Both the position numbers and the translations under genes were made by a program. Below the pieces are notes generated by a model. That model saw nothing but the letters and a program-made list of their open reading frames with translations, was not told the DNA's origin and ran no database searches. Of a stretch of 13,390 nucleotides of DNA, positions 1 through 7,097 are shown one piece after another. Numbering within the stretch: position 1 is the first letter of the stretch; each line of letters opens with the position of its first letter. Origin of the DNA: CAWHOW01 sp050013795 (GTDB lineage: Bacteria > Bacteroidota > Bacteroidia > Bacteroidales > CG2-30-32-10); assembly GCA_050013795.1 (NCBI GenBank), contig JBEKEO010000092.1, positions 1 to 13,390 of the forward strand. The letters are read 5' to 3'.

Positions 1-762
1 CGCAAGCAGGAAGAGGCATATCAGCAGGCAAATAAATTATTAAATCAAAAAGATAAAATAAAAGATGAATATGTTTCGCGTGTTACACATAATATCAAAG
101 GGCACCTGACCGTCATCCAAACGAACCTTGCCATTATTAAAGACAAGACATTTGGTTCTGTTGATGAAAAACAAATTGAATTTATTGATAATGCCTACAA
201 CCGTACTTCCAAACTTTCATTTTTTGTGAACGACCTGTTGAAACTTACACAGATGCGGTTGAATGAAAAACCTGAGATTGAAGAGTTTTCGCTTAGAGAA
301 GTGATTTCCAATGTTGTTGAATCAGCTTCCAAAAATGCTGAAGCGAAATCACTTAATCTTATTCACCATATTGATGATAATGTCAATAATATTATCAGCA
401 ACCGTTTTTCTATGGAAGAACTTATTACGAGTTTGCTTTTTAATGCTATTAAATATACTCCAGAGAATGGTGTAGTTGAGTTGAATGTTACCGATCATAA
501 AGATACCATTCAGATTGAAGTCTCCGACACAGGTATCGGAATTCCTGAAGCAGAACTTCCATTGATCTTTAATGAATTTTACAGGGCGTCAAATGCTAAG
601 GAACTAATAAAAGATGGAACAGGACTGGGATTAGCTATGGCAAAATATATTGTTCATCGATACAGTGGTGATATTAGCGTTACAAGTAAAAGTGGAATAG
701 GAACAAAATTTAAAGTAACTTTCCCCAAAAAGATTACGATAATTAGAGAAAGATTATTCTAA
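1..762 (+). CDS. Sensor histidine kinase, C-terminal part (cut by window edge)
   Basis: The reading frame is open from base 1, so this is the last 253 residues of a larger kinase whose sensor region lies outside the window. A short helical linker (about 1-22) leads into a HisKA dimerisation domain with the phospho-acceptor His at about residue 30 (VTHNIKGHL). The HATPase_c domain follows: N-box with NAIKYTPENG at about 146-157, G1 box DTGIGIP (about 176-182), F-box IFNEFYR (about 189-195) and G2 box GTGLGLA (about 206-212). It should autophosphorylate and pass phosphate to a response regulator that is not visible here. The H-box is unusual: the residue after His is Asn instead of Glu or Asp, and the usual Pro is replaced by His. 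The GTG at 226 is only an internal codon. It converges on the response regulator gene ending at 795, with 32 bp between and no clear terminator. The family is certain; the signal is unknown. Confidence 0.93.
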   Translation, partial: RKQEEAYQQANKLLNQKDKIKDEYVSRVTHNIKGHLTVIQTNLAIIKDKTFGSVDEKQIEFIDNAYNRTSKLSFFVNDLLKLTQMRLNEKPEIEEFSLREVISNVVESASKNAEAKSLNLIHHIDDNVNNIISNRFSMEELITSLLFNAIKYTPENGVVELNVTDHKDTIQIEVSDTGIGIPEAELPLIFNEFYRASNAKELIKDGTGLGLAMAKYIVHRYSGDISVTSKSGIGTKFKVTFPKKITIIRERLF

Positions 763-794
763 TATTAATATCGTAAACTTATAATACTGGTTAA

Positions 795-1442
795 TTAAAT
801 TTCAACAAGATTATGTTTAATGGCATACAGAATCAGGTTAACTGTATTCAGGGTATTTGTCTTGCTGATAAGGTTTGTTTTGTGTCTTTCAACTGTGCGG
901 TCGCTGATAAATAATTCTTCACCTATTTTCAAATTGGAATATCCTTTACAAATCAGTTGAAGGACTTCAAGTTCCCTTCTTGAAAATTCAGGAAGTTCAG
1001 ACTTCTCTCTGAATTTTTTTGTTACAACATCTTTCGTAAAATTAACAAGCAATTCCTCAGAAAAATAATTTCCTCCCTTCATCACTTTTTCAATGGCATT
1101 TTTGAAATCATTAAAACCGGAATTTTTCAACATAAATCCTTCGACACCGGCATAGATCATTTTATTAAAATATTCGGTATCTCCAAATGTGGTCAAAGCA
1201 ATAATTTTAAGATTTGGGAAATCTTTTAAAGCTCTTTCTGTTGCATCAATGCCGTCAAGAATAGGCATATTAATATCCATAAAAACTATATCTACCTTTT
1301 GCTTTTTAATAAACTCAAGGAATTCCTGCCCGTTGGAAGCTTCCCCAATTACATTTACATTTTCAATCATGTTCAGGAGTAATTTCATCCCCATCCTGAA
1401 AACCTCATGATCGTCAACTATCATTACCTTATATCTTTCCAT
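795..1442 (-). CDS. NarL/FixJ-family response regulator (REC + LuxR HTH)
   Basis: A 215-residue response regulator of normal length for the NarL family. The receiver domain (about 4-120) has the acidic pair D10/D11, phospho-acceptor D56 in FMDINMP, the switch Thr at T84 and the conserved Lys K106 in MLKNSG. The C-terminal LuxR-type helix-turn-helix (about 150-212) has the typical SRRELEVLQLICKGYSNLKI start and the recognition-helix segment SDRTVERHKTNL. It is expected to bind DNA as a dimer when phosphorylated. It begins 21 bp after the stop of the PAS histidine kinase at 1464-2765 and is read in the same direction, so the two form a cognate pair in one transcript. A weak AGG-containing purine stretch precedes the ATG. 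Target genes are not known; the hydrogenase operon in this window is one possibility with no direct support. Confidence 0.95.
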   Translation of the reverse strand: MERYKVMIVDDHEVFRMGMKLLLNMIENVNVIGEASNGQEFLEFIKKQKVDIVFMDINMPILDGIDATERALKDFPNLKIIALTTFGDTEYFNKMIYAGVEGFMLKNSGFNDFKNAIEKVMKGGNYFSEELLVNFTKDVVTKKFREKSELPEFSRRELEVLQLICKGYSNLKIGEELFISDRTVERHKTNLISKTNTLNTVNLILYAIKHNLVEI

Positions 1443-1463
1443 ATCTGTTAACCTTTATCCTGG

Positions 1464-2765
1464 TTATATTTTTACATTAATTATAACTTCCGTTCCGAAT
1501 TCAGAAGTGCTTTTAATCCTGAATGTACCGTTTATTGCATTTACTCGGCTGATAATATTTGTTAAACCCATTCCTTTGTTGGTTTTGCTGCTCATTGCTT
1601 TATCAACGTCAAAACCTTTACCATTGTCCTGGTATTTTAAAATAAGAATATTAGCTTCTTTCACCATGTTAATGTTTACAATATTGGCGGAAGCATGTTT
1701 CAGCGTGTTATTGATAAGTTCGTTAATAATCCGGTAAAGTGTTACTTCCAGGTCACTGTTCAGGTCATCCTTTTTAACACTTCCGGTTGTGAATTCAATT
1801 TTTAGAACACCTGTATTATTGATCTTTTCACATAACGATTTCACGGCGGCAACTAACCCAAAGCGACTGATAACATTAGGTCGTAAGTTATTTGCTATTT
1901 CTTTTGCATTCAGGATGGCTTCATCGATCAGGCCTTTTGTATAATTAAAAAGATTTTCTTTCTGGGCATCATCAACCTGTCCTGATTTAATAAGGCTGAT
2001 ATAAATATTTATACTGGATAGGAGGGTGCCAAGTCCATCATGAAGGTCTTTTGCGAAACGCTCTTTTTCTTTTTCTTCTGTTTCGATAATGGCATTGACA
2101 ATTTTCCTTTCGGTTTGCTTACGTTCCGTTATATCCCTTGCCATACTTAAAATTGCTTTGCCATTGCTGTAAGAAATTAAACGACTGTTGATCTTCACAG
2201 GAATTATTTTGCCATTCTTTGTGAGGTGCCCTGCCTCAAAAATCAAATTACCTTCAAGCTTTATTTTTTCTAGCAATGAATCAATGGTGTCAAAATATTT
2301 TGATGATTTGATCTCCCTGATATGCATGTTCATGAAATCTTCTTTGCTGTATCCAAGCAGGTCAATTATGACCTGGTTTACTTCAACAAAATTTCCATAT
2401 AGGTCAATTACATAGATCTGGTCGCTGCTGTTATTGAATAAAGTTTTAAAACGATTCTCGGATTCTATGCGTATTTTTTCTTCCCTGTCCATTGAGAAAA
2501 AAACTTGTCCAATAAATACTACTCCAACTGCAACAAGTAATGATAATAACAGGTCAAACAAGTCGTTAATGAACAAAAGTTTAATCGAAGCATCGCTAAT
2601 GAGATAATGAATCAGTTCAAAAATACGGATAATGGCAAGTAAACAAAAAGCTGCGGAGAAGGCAATCCACGCAGATCTTCCTTTTGCATCCTTGATTAAT
2701 TTAATTGACCAGAAAGCAGTAAAGATCAAAAATATACTGGATACTATGAGAAACACTATATGCAT
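1464..2765 (-). CDS. Membrane PAS sensor histidine kinase (HisKA_3, NarX/DegS type)
   Basis: A 433-residue kinase. Three hydrophobic segments (about 3-23, 33-55, 66-90) anchor the N-terminus in the inner membrane. A PAS domain follows (about 102-215), starting FKTLFNNSSDQIYVID and closing with the usual MARDITERK; it could sense redox state or a small ligand, but no heme or flavin ligand can be assigned from sequence. A HisKA_3 domain carries the phospho-acceptor H242 in KDLHDGLGTLLSS. The HATPase domain has an N-box NELINNTLKHA (about 348-358), a G1 box QDNGKGF (about 379-385) and a G2 box GMGLTNI (about 398-404). HisKA_3 kinases pair with NarL-type regulators, and just such a regulator follows 21 bp downstream. 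The start is supported by a promoter about 60 bp upstream; there is no Shine-Dalgarno sequence, only an A-rich leader, as is common in Bacteroidota. Confidence 0.95.
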   Translation of the reverse strand: MHIVFLIVSSIFLIFTAFWSIKLIKDAKGRSAWIAFSAAFCLLAIIRIFELIHYLISDASIKLLFINDLFDLLLSLLVAVGVVFIGQVFFSMDREEKIRIESENRFKTLFNNSSDQIYVIDLYGNFVEVNQVIIDLLGYSKEDFMNMHIREIKSSKYFDTIDSLLEKIKLEGNLIFEAGHLTKNGKIIPVKINSRLISYSNGKAILSMARDITERKQTERKIVNAIIETEEKEKERFAKDLHDGLGTLLSSINIYISLIKSGQVDDAQKENLFNYTKGLIDEAILNAKEIANNLRPNVISRFGLVAAVKSLCEKINNTGVLKIEFTTGSVKKDDLNSDLEVTLYRIINELINNTLKHASANIVNINMVKEANILILKYQDNGKGFDVDKAMSSKTNKGMGLTNIISRVNAINGTFRIKSTSEFGTEVIINVKI

Positions 2766-2807
2766 TTAGTTTGTATAAATTTTTACAGCTTTATTAACTT
2801 AATTCAG

Positions 2808-2825
2808 TTGTGAAATAATTCACAA
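2808..2825. promoter_or_regulatory. Palindromic operator candidate, Crp/Fnr-family type
   Basis: The sequence is an inverted repeat with 7-bp arms, TTGTGAA-ATAA-TTCACAA, which contains TGTGA-N6-TCACA, the textbook consensus of Crp-type regulators. It overlaps the end of the -7 box and the predicted transcription start of the kinase promoter, a position that normally means repression. It could instead act as a small hairpin at the 5' end of the mRNA. The regulator is not in the window. Confidence 0.45.
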
Positions 2826-2855
2826 ATGTATGTATAATTAACGTAAATAAACAAA
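2823..2855 (-). promoter_or_regulatory. Bacteroidota-type promoter for the sensor kinase/regulator pair
   Basis: Read on the minus strand, a TTTG box (2855-2852) is followed after 21 nt by TACATTTG (2830-2823), a full match to the Bacteroidota -7 consensus TAnnTTTG at an acceptable spacing. The predicted transcription start is near 2816, giving a leader of about 50 nt before the kinase ATG at 2765. Found by eye; no expression data. Confidence 0.6.
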
Positions 2856-2990
2856 TAAAAATCAACTATTTTATGATTTTTTCTTCTGAAATTATTGCTT
2901 AAAACGATGATTTGAAAGAAAACAAAGAAGAGTGGTGAATATTTAAGGATAAAAGATAAAATGCTATGAAAAGATTTTTATAAAATATTA

Positions 2991-4673
2991 TTAATTTATA
3001 CTAAAGCTGGGTAAATTATCAAATTGCATGCTTTTAAAACTAATTGACTGGTCGGGAACTGTTCTTTTAATTGGGTAATGATCTTTTACTTCAAAATTGT
3101 TGATGTAAATATCTTCCGAATTTGACTTTTTTAATTGAGTTACTTTGAGCTTTTCATAGTACTCTTCAGTTTCATCAATCAACAGCTGGAAAACAGGAGA
3201 CAAATAATTGATAGTTTCATTATAGAATTCTCTGCAATCAGGGTTACATTTCAAATTATCAATAAGTACCGACTCTGTAGTCTGTATATAATTTCTTATT
3301 TCGTTTATGTCGAACCCTCCGACAAATAAATAATTAGCCAGTCTGCGAAAATAGAATTGCATGTCTTCAATATCCTTATTCCTTATTAAAGATATTAATA
3401 AACGAAATGTCAGTTGAACTGTTGAAAGCAAATCTGCCATTCTCATTTGCATAAAAAACCTGAACCTCGGGAAATTCTCACGATCCAGAATATGTTTTAT
3501 GACTTCATTTTCAAGTTGGGTATGTTTTGAAGTGAGCATCTCGGAAGCGCAAATACTGTTATAATAAACAGTTTTGGAAATAATTGCTTTATTTCTTAGT
3601 GTCCATTCAAGAGGAAAGCTTTTCATTTTTTCTATGATGGGCAACAAACGCCTCGTAAGGTCATACCGGCGTGTTACCTGCCAGTCGAGCATTTTGCGTG
3701 TATATGAGTTTTCTACGACAAGTTTTTTATCAATGTATTTCAGCATCCATGGTTTTTCAAATGGAATACTGTCTGTGATTTTCCCGATTGCAAACCTTGC
3801 ATGTACTCCAATGTTAGCCAGTATTCGAGGCATCAGCAAGGGTTTAATTTTTTTACTGAAGAAATATTTGGTAGAAATTTCAAAAATATCCTTATGCGAA
3901 ATAGTGCCGGAAGCGCTTGCAATAAATGTGTTGAATGGCTTTAACGTTTTATGTTTCTGGATGATTTTCAGGAAAAGAGATATCAAGTCGCTAACGTGGA
4001 TATAGGTAATTGCAGATTCGCCTTTACCCCCAAGTATGCGTGCATTCCAATTATCAGACAGCCATGTTTTAAGAAAAGAGAATAGGGGAGGGTATTCGCA
4101 CCAGTCGCTATAAGCAGCAGCAAGTCGAACAACGGAACAAGGTACTTCCGTTGAATATTCTAAAACAAGAGCTTCTCCTATTTTTTTACTGCGTGCATAT
4201 GGAAAGTTTTCATTCAACGGACTGCTTTCATTGATGGTTGTATTGAAATCTTTAGAAAAGTTGCATGCGGCAAGCGAACTGGAAAATATAAAATGTTTGA
4301 CTTTTAAATATTTTGCAAGTTCAAGTATATTCCTCGTACCGTTGATATTGGTGTTCTGGTATTCGATATTATCTTTCAGTGTGAAATCGTAGTAACCGGC
4401 AAGGTGCACTATGTAATCAGCCCCGCCTAACATTATAATATCCTGTGCGAATTCTTCGATATTATCAATTTTACCTATATCAGCCTGTATCCAGTAAATA
4501 TTGGGATGTTCGGAAATGCCTGCTACTTTCTGAGAACGGCGTGCAATACAAAACAGTTTGAAATTATCTGCTGTGGCTTCGATAAAATTCCTTCCAATAA
4601 AACCTGAAGCGCCTGTAACGATAATCGAAGGGATTTTTTTGTTCATAAAACTGATGTAATTATCTATCAACAT
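2991..4673 (-). CDS. NAD-dependent epimerase/dehydratase-like protein with unknown C-terminal helical domain
   Basis: A 560-residue protein. Residues about 16-345 are an extended short-chain dehydrogenase/reductase: the NAD(P)-binding glycine motif GASGFIG (21-27), the Asp after strand 3 (QADIG, about 63-67), HLAGYYD (about 90-96), the Ser motif FSSSLAA (130-136) and the catalytic Y159-x3-K163 (PYARSKK). The substrate is probably a nucleotide sugar or a hydroxylated lipid-like molecule; this cannot be decided. Typical members end near 310-350 residues, but here a further 200 or so residues (about 355-560) follow, rich in predicted helices and ending in a polar tail. I do not recognise this part. 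The ATG overlaps the stop of the upstream membrane protein by 7 bp (ATGTTGA), implying translational coupling. A second ATG at 4646 (M10) would also leave the NAD motif intact. No clear terminator follows the stop. Confidence 0.88.
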   Translation of the reverse strand: MLIDNYISFMNKKIPSIIVTGASGFIGRNFIEATADNFKLFCIARRSQKVAGISEHPNIYWIQADIGKIDNIEEFAQDIIMLGGADYIVHLAGYYDFTLKDNIEYQNTNINGTRNILELAKYLKVKHFIFSSSLAACNFSKDFNTTINESSPLNENFPYARSKKIGEALVLEYSTEVPCSVVRLAAAYSDWCEYPPLFSFLKTWLSDNWNARILGGKGESAITYIHVSDLISLFLKIIQKHKTLKPFNTFIASASGTISHKDIFEISTKYFFSKKIKPLLMPRILANIGVHARFAIGKITDSIPFEKPWMLKYIDKKLVVENSYTRKMLDWQVTRRYDLTRRLLPIIEKMKSFPLEWTLRNKAIISKTVYYNSICASEMLTSKHTQLENEVIKHILDRENFPRFRFFMQMRMADLLSTVQLTFRLLISLIRNKDIEDMQFYFRRLANYLFVGGFDINEIRNYIQTTESVLIDNLKCNPDCREFYNETINYLSPVFQLLIDETEEYYEKLKVTQLKKSNSEDIYINNFEVKDHYPIKRTVPDQSISFKSMQFDNLPSFSIN

Positions 4674-5122
4674 GGCTGTGAGTTTTGAGAATGTTTAAGC
4701 AGGGCTGACCTGTATGAAAATATTTTCCTGTTGCCGGTTTGCATAATGAAAAACACCAGTACACCTATTCCCATAGCACCATCTGCTATGCCCGACAAAA
4801 GCACTGTGATAATATTATTTATAAAAAAGAAATAACCTGTAAGGAATACCATCGCCAGTAATTTTACCGCGATGATGATTTTTACCAGTTCGGTGAATTT
4901 TAAAGGGTTCTTTGCTGCGGTGATGTAAAGCAAACTCATGATGATATGAAAAACACCGCCCTGGGCGCGAAAGAAATATTCTTGCTGAGGGTTGAAACCA
5001 AAAAGCTGAATCTGTTGCGAGGGTATTAAAATAAGACACATCCCGACTATGAATGAATGAATGGTAAGAGCATAAAGAAACAAGCTGAAATATTTTTTGT
5101 CCGATAGAAACCTGCTTTTCAT
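4667..5122 (-). CDS. Small four-helix inner-membrane protein of unknown function
   Basis: A 151-residue protein beginning MKSRFLSDKKY with four predicted membrane helices (about 10-32, 53-70, 80-101, 104-124 of this start), a short loop reading PSQQIQLFGFNPQQEYFFRAQGG (shown in part: LFGFNPQQEYFFRAQGG) between helices 1 and 2, and a basic C-terminal tail. I do not recognise the family; the layout recalls small four-helix families such as DoxX or DUF4345, without firm evidence. The frame is open upstream to 5269, but I chose the ATG at 5122: AGGA sits 6 nt before it (5132-5129), a promoter (5144-5175) lies between the two candidate starts, and the extra 49 residues have no membrane or domain character. 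It overlaps the epimerase-like gene by 7 bp, so the two are probably made together; a membrane partner or a shared lipid or polysaccharide pathway is a guess. Confidence 0.78.
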   Translation of the reverse strand: MKSRFLSDKKYFSLFLYALTIHSFIVGMCLILIPSQQIQLFGFNPQQEYFFRAQGGVFHIIMSLLYITAAKNPLKFTELVKIIIAVKLLAMVFLTGYFFFINNIITVLLSGIADGAMGIGVLVFFIMQTGNRKIFSYRSALLKHSQNSQPC

Positions 5123-5143
5123 TTGTTGTCCTATTTTCAGGTT

Positions 5144-5175
5144 CAAAGATATATCAGCAAACATGCAGGTTTCAA
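5144..5175 (-). promoter_or_regulatory. Bacteroidota-type promoter for the membrane protein/epimerase pair
   Basis: On the minus strand a TTG box (5175-5173, in GTTGAA) precedes, by 21 nt, TATCTTTG (5151-5144), a full match to TAnnTTTG. The predicted transcription start is near 5138, only about 16 nt before the chosen ATG at 5122, with AGGA between. It lies inside the longer open frame and so argues against a start at 5269. Confidence 0.6.
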
Positions 5176-5322
5176 CGGAAGTATTCCGTAATCTTTGCAG
5201 GGAAGTACACGCAACAGGCTGCGGGTTTTTCCGCAATAGTTTATTTAATGAATGAAATAAGCAGAGCAAGAAATACTAATATTCAATTTGTTTAACCGTC
5301 GCTTGCTATTTAACTGATGATT

Positions 5323-5353
5323 TTTGGTAGCAAGATGTATTTACATACTTTAG
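5323..5353 (+). promoter_or_regulatory. Candidate plus-strand promoter for a small RNA
   Basis: TTTG (5323-5326), 19 nt, then TACTTTAG (5346-5353), one mismatch from TAnnTTTG at the optimal spacing. It points into a non-coding stretch that ends in a terminator-like hairpin. No plus-strand gene follows, so if active it would drive a short transcript. Confidence 0.35.
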
Positions 5354-5359
5354 TGAATG

Positions 5360-5442
5360 GCACAATGTGATTATCCCGTAAAATCGTTCGGATACTGATT
5401 TATCCCGTTTGAAAACCCAGCCTTCCTGCGGGATTTTTTATT
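5360..5442 (+). ncRNA. Candidate small RNA of about 80 nt
   Basis: A stretch between a promoter candidate (5323-5353) and a hairpin followed by a U-run (ATCCCG at 5402-5407 pairs with CGGGAT at 5429-5434, then TTTTTATTTTT). The octamer TATCCCGT occurs twice (5372-5379 and 5401-5408), so either copy could pair with the GCGGGAT arm, giving two alternative folds. A 13-codon frame (5357-5398, starting MAQCDYPVK) also sits here and may be chance. No known RNA family is recognised. The evidence is only the promoter-plus-terminator arrangement in an intergenic gap. Confidence 0.28.
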
Positions 5443-5445
5443 TTT
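5402..5445 (+). terminator. Possible rho-independent terminator, plus strand
   Basis: A 6-bp stem (7 with a G-T pair) of ATCCCG and CGGGAT with a loop of about 20 nt, followed directly by a T-rich run of 11 of 11 T/A bases. The long loop weakens the call. It would end the candidate small RNA. Confidence 0.35.
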
Positions 5446-5551
5446 CCAGATGGAACAGCTAATATTTAAATTGTTTGTGCAACACCACATACAATAAAAG
5501 CATATGGTTTTCTTCATTTTCAATTCAGCAATATTAATTCAATATAATAAA

Positions 5552-5578
5552 AAAACCCGGAAATAATTCCCGGGTTTT
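5552..5578 (-). terminator. Rho-independent terminator of the hydrogenase operon
   Basis: A perfect 9-bp stem (AAAACCCGG with CCGGGTTTT) around a 9-nt loop. Read on the minus strand it ends in a run of seven Ts followed by an AT-rich tail. It lies 26 bp after the stop of the hydrogenase large subunit gene, so it closes the six-gene operon. Confidence 0.85.
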
Positions 5579-5603
5579 ATTGGCAATGCAAGTGAACGTA
5601 AAA

Positions 5604-7067
5604 CTAATCTCTTTTTATGGATCTGAGAATATTCCCGTCTTTATCACGGTAGTTCACTATCATCGGCATTTGTCCGGGCAAGCTGTGTGTGGCGCATGAG
5701 AAACATGGGTCATAGGCGCGAAATGCCATTTCAACCATGTTCAGTATGCCGTCGTCCACGGTGACACCTTTTTTTATTAGTCCTTGCGCTGCTTTCTTTA
5801 TCGACATGCAGATAGCTGCATTATTATTTGTAGTGCCAACAATGATGTTGGCTTTTGTAACTATTCCTTTTTTATCTGTCCAGTAGTGATGTGTAAGTGT
5901 TCCGCGCTGTGCTTCGGTAATACCAACGCCTTCGCCATGTATCTCGCCTAATTTAGTGCGAAGGTCTTTGCTGGTAATTTCACTGTCGGTAACAAGTTCA
6001 AGGCATCTTTCCGATGCGTATAATAATTCAATAAGACGTGCCCAGTGCATGGCAAGAGTATTGTGAACAGGTTTTCCTCCCAGTGTCTTATACATTTTTT
6101 CATATTCAACCTGTGCTAGGGGAGTAGCCATGCCATCGGAAGCATTAAGGCGTGCCAGCGGTGTTGCATGATATACGCCTGAATCTTTACCGTCAACCAA
6201 ACCTTTCCAACCAACCTTTTTCAGGAAGGGGAATTTTAAATATGTCCAAGGTTCAACATGTTCTTCAATATAATCAAGGTATTCTTTACCTGAATATTTG
6301 CAATGCTCTTTTCCTTCCTGGTCAACTACACGGACCTTGCCATCGTAGAAGTTCACTTTATTGTTGGCATCAACAAGCCCCATGGAATACAGGTTCAGCT
6401 TATAAGGACCATTCAGAATAATATCGACATAAGTTTTATTGGCAAGAACAACATCGCCGAATATCTTTAAAGTGAATTTTGCAAATTCAATAAAGCCCTT
6501 TGCTTTTACTTCAACTTCCTTACGCTGTTCTTCGGTCAGTCCTTTTCTAACTCCGCCGGGAATATTCAGCATTACATGTGTCTGGTGTCCACCAAGCAAT
6601 GCCTGTATCTCCTGTGCCAGCCTACGCTGCTTGAGAACTTCAGTGCCAATTTCAACGCCGACTTTACCTATTACGCCAAGCACATTTCTTTCGGCTTTAG
6701 GTGCAGTGGGCCCCACAACAAAGTCGGGAGCACCCAATGCATAGAAGTGGGCAATATGGCTATGCACATAGTGTGCAGAAAGGAAAAGTTCTCTTATCTT
6801 TTTTGCAGTGGAAGTAGGCTCTACGCCGAAAACACCGTCAACGGCTTTGCCGGAAGACATGTGATGACAGCCGGGGCAAACACCGCATATCTTGGTTACT
6901 ATCTGCGGGACTTCCTCAACGGGGCGTCCTTCAATGAATTTTTCAAATCCCCTGAGTTCGGGAACCTGAAAATATACATTCTCAACATCTCCGTCGTCAG
7001 TCAGAAATATTTCAATTTTACCATGACCTTCCAAACGGGTTATGGGATCTATCGTATATCTTTTCAT
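5604..7067 (-). CDS. mvhA: [NiFe]-hydrogenase large subunit, group 3c (MvhA-like)
   Basis: A 487-residue catalytic subunit that carries the NiFe(CN)2CO centre and splits or forms H2 in the cytoplasm. The N-terminal signature is DPITRLEGHGK (7-17). The first pair of metal-binding Cys is C61/C64 in KICGVCPGCHH and the second is C455/C458 in DPCFSCATH, ending with H461. The 26 residues after H461 fit the C-terminal tail that a HycI/HyaD-type endopeptidase removes after nickel insertion; no protease or Hyp gene is in the window. There is no Tat signal peptide, in agreement with a cytoplasmic enzyme. Length and motifs match MvhA/F420-non-reducing types better than the F420-reducing FrhA, because no FrhB partner is present and MvhD is. 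It is the last gene of the operon, 30 bp after mvhG, without a clear Shine-Dalgarno sequence. Confidence 0.95.
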   Translation of the reverse strand: MKRYTIDPITRLEGHGKIEIFLTDDGDVENVYFQVPELRGFEKFIEGRPVEEVPQIVTKICGVCPGCHHMSSGKAVDGVFGVEPTSTAKKIRELFLSAHYVHSHIAHFYALGAPDFVVGPTAPKAERNVLGVIGKVGVEIGTEVLKQRRLAQEIQALLGGHQTHVMLNIPGGVRKGLTEEQRKEVEVKAKGFIEFAKFTLKIFGDVVLANKTYVDIILNGPYKLNLYSMGLVDANNKVNFYDGKVRVVDQEGKEHCKYSGKEYLDYIEEHVEPWTYLKFPFLKKVGWKGLVDGKDSGVYHATPLARLNASDGMATPLAQVEYEKMYKTLGGKPVHNTLAMHWARLIELLYASERCLELVTDSEITSKDLRTKLGEIHGEGVGITEAQRGTLTHHYWTDKKGIVTKANIIVGTTNNNAAICMSIKKAAQGLIKKGVTVDDGILNMVEMAFRAYDPCFSCATHSLPGQMPMIVNYRDKDGNILRSIKRD

Positions 7068-7097
7068 TTAATTATAGTTTATTATGAATATTCCGTT

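Noticed and set aside
2856..2990. Terminator for the epimerase-like gene
   Set aside because: The stretch after the stop is only AT-rich; no stem with a T-run could be found by eye.
3574..4005. Plus-strand open frame of 143 codons opposite the epimerase-like gene
   Set aside because: Antisense shadow of a gene with complete SDR motifs; no promoter or ribosome-binding site seen.
5357..5398. 13-codon frame starting MAQCDYPVK
   Set aside because: Too short to judge, no ribosome-binding site, and starts at or before the predicted transcript start. Kept only as a note under the small RNA candidate.
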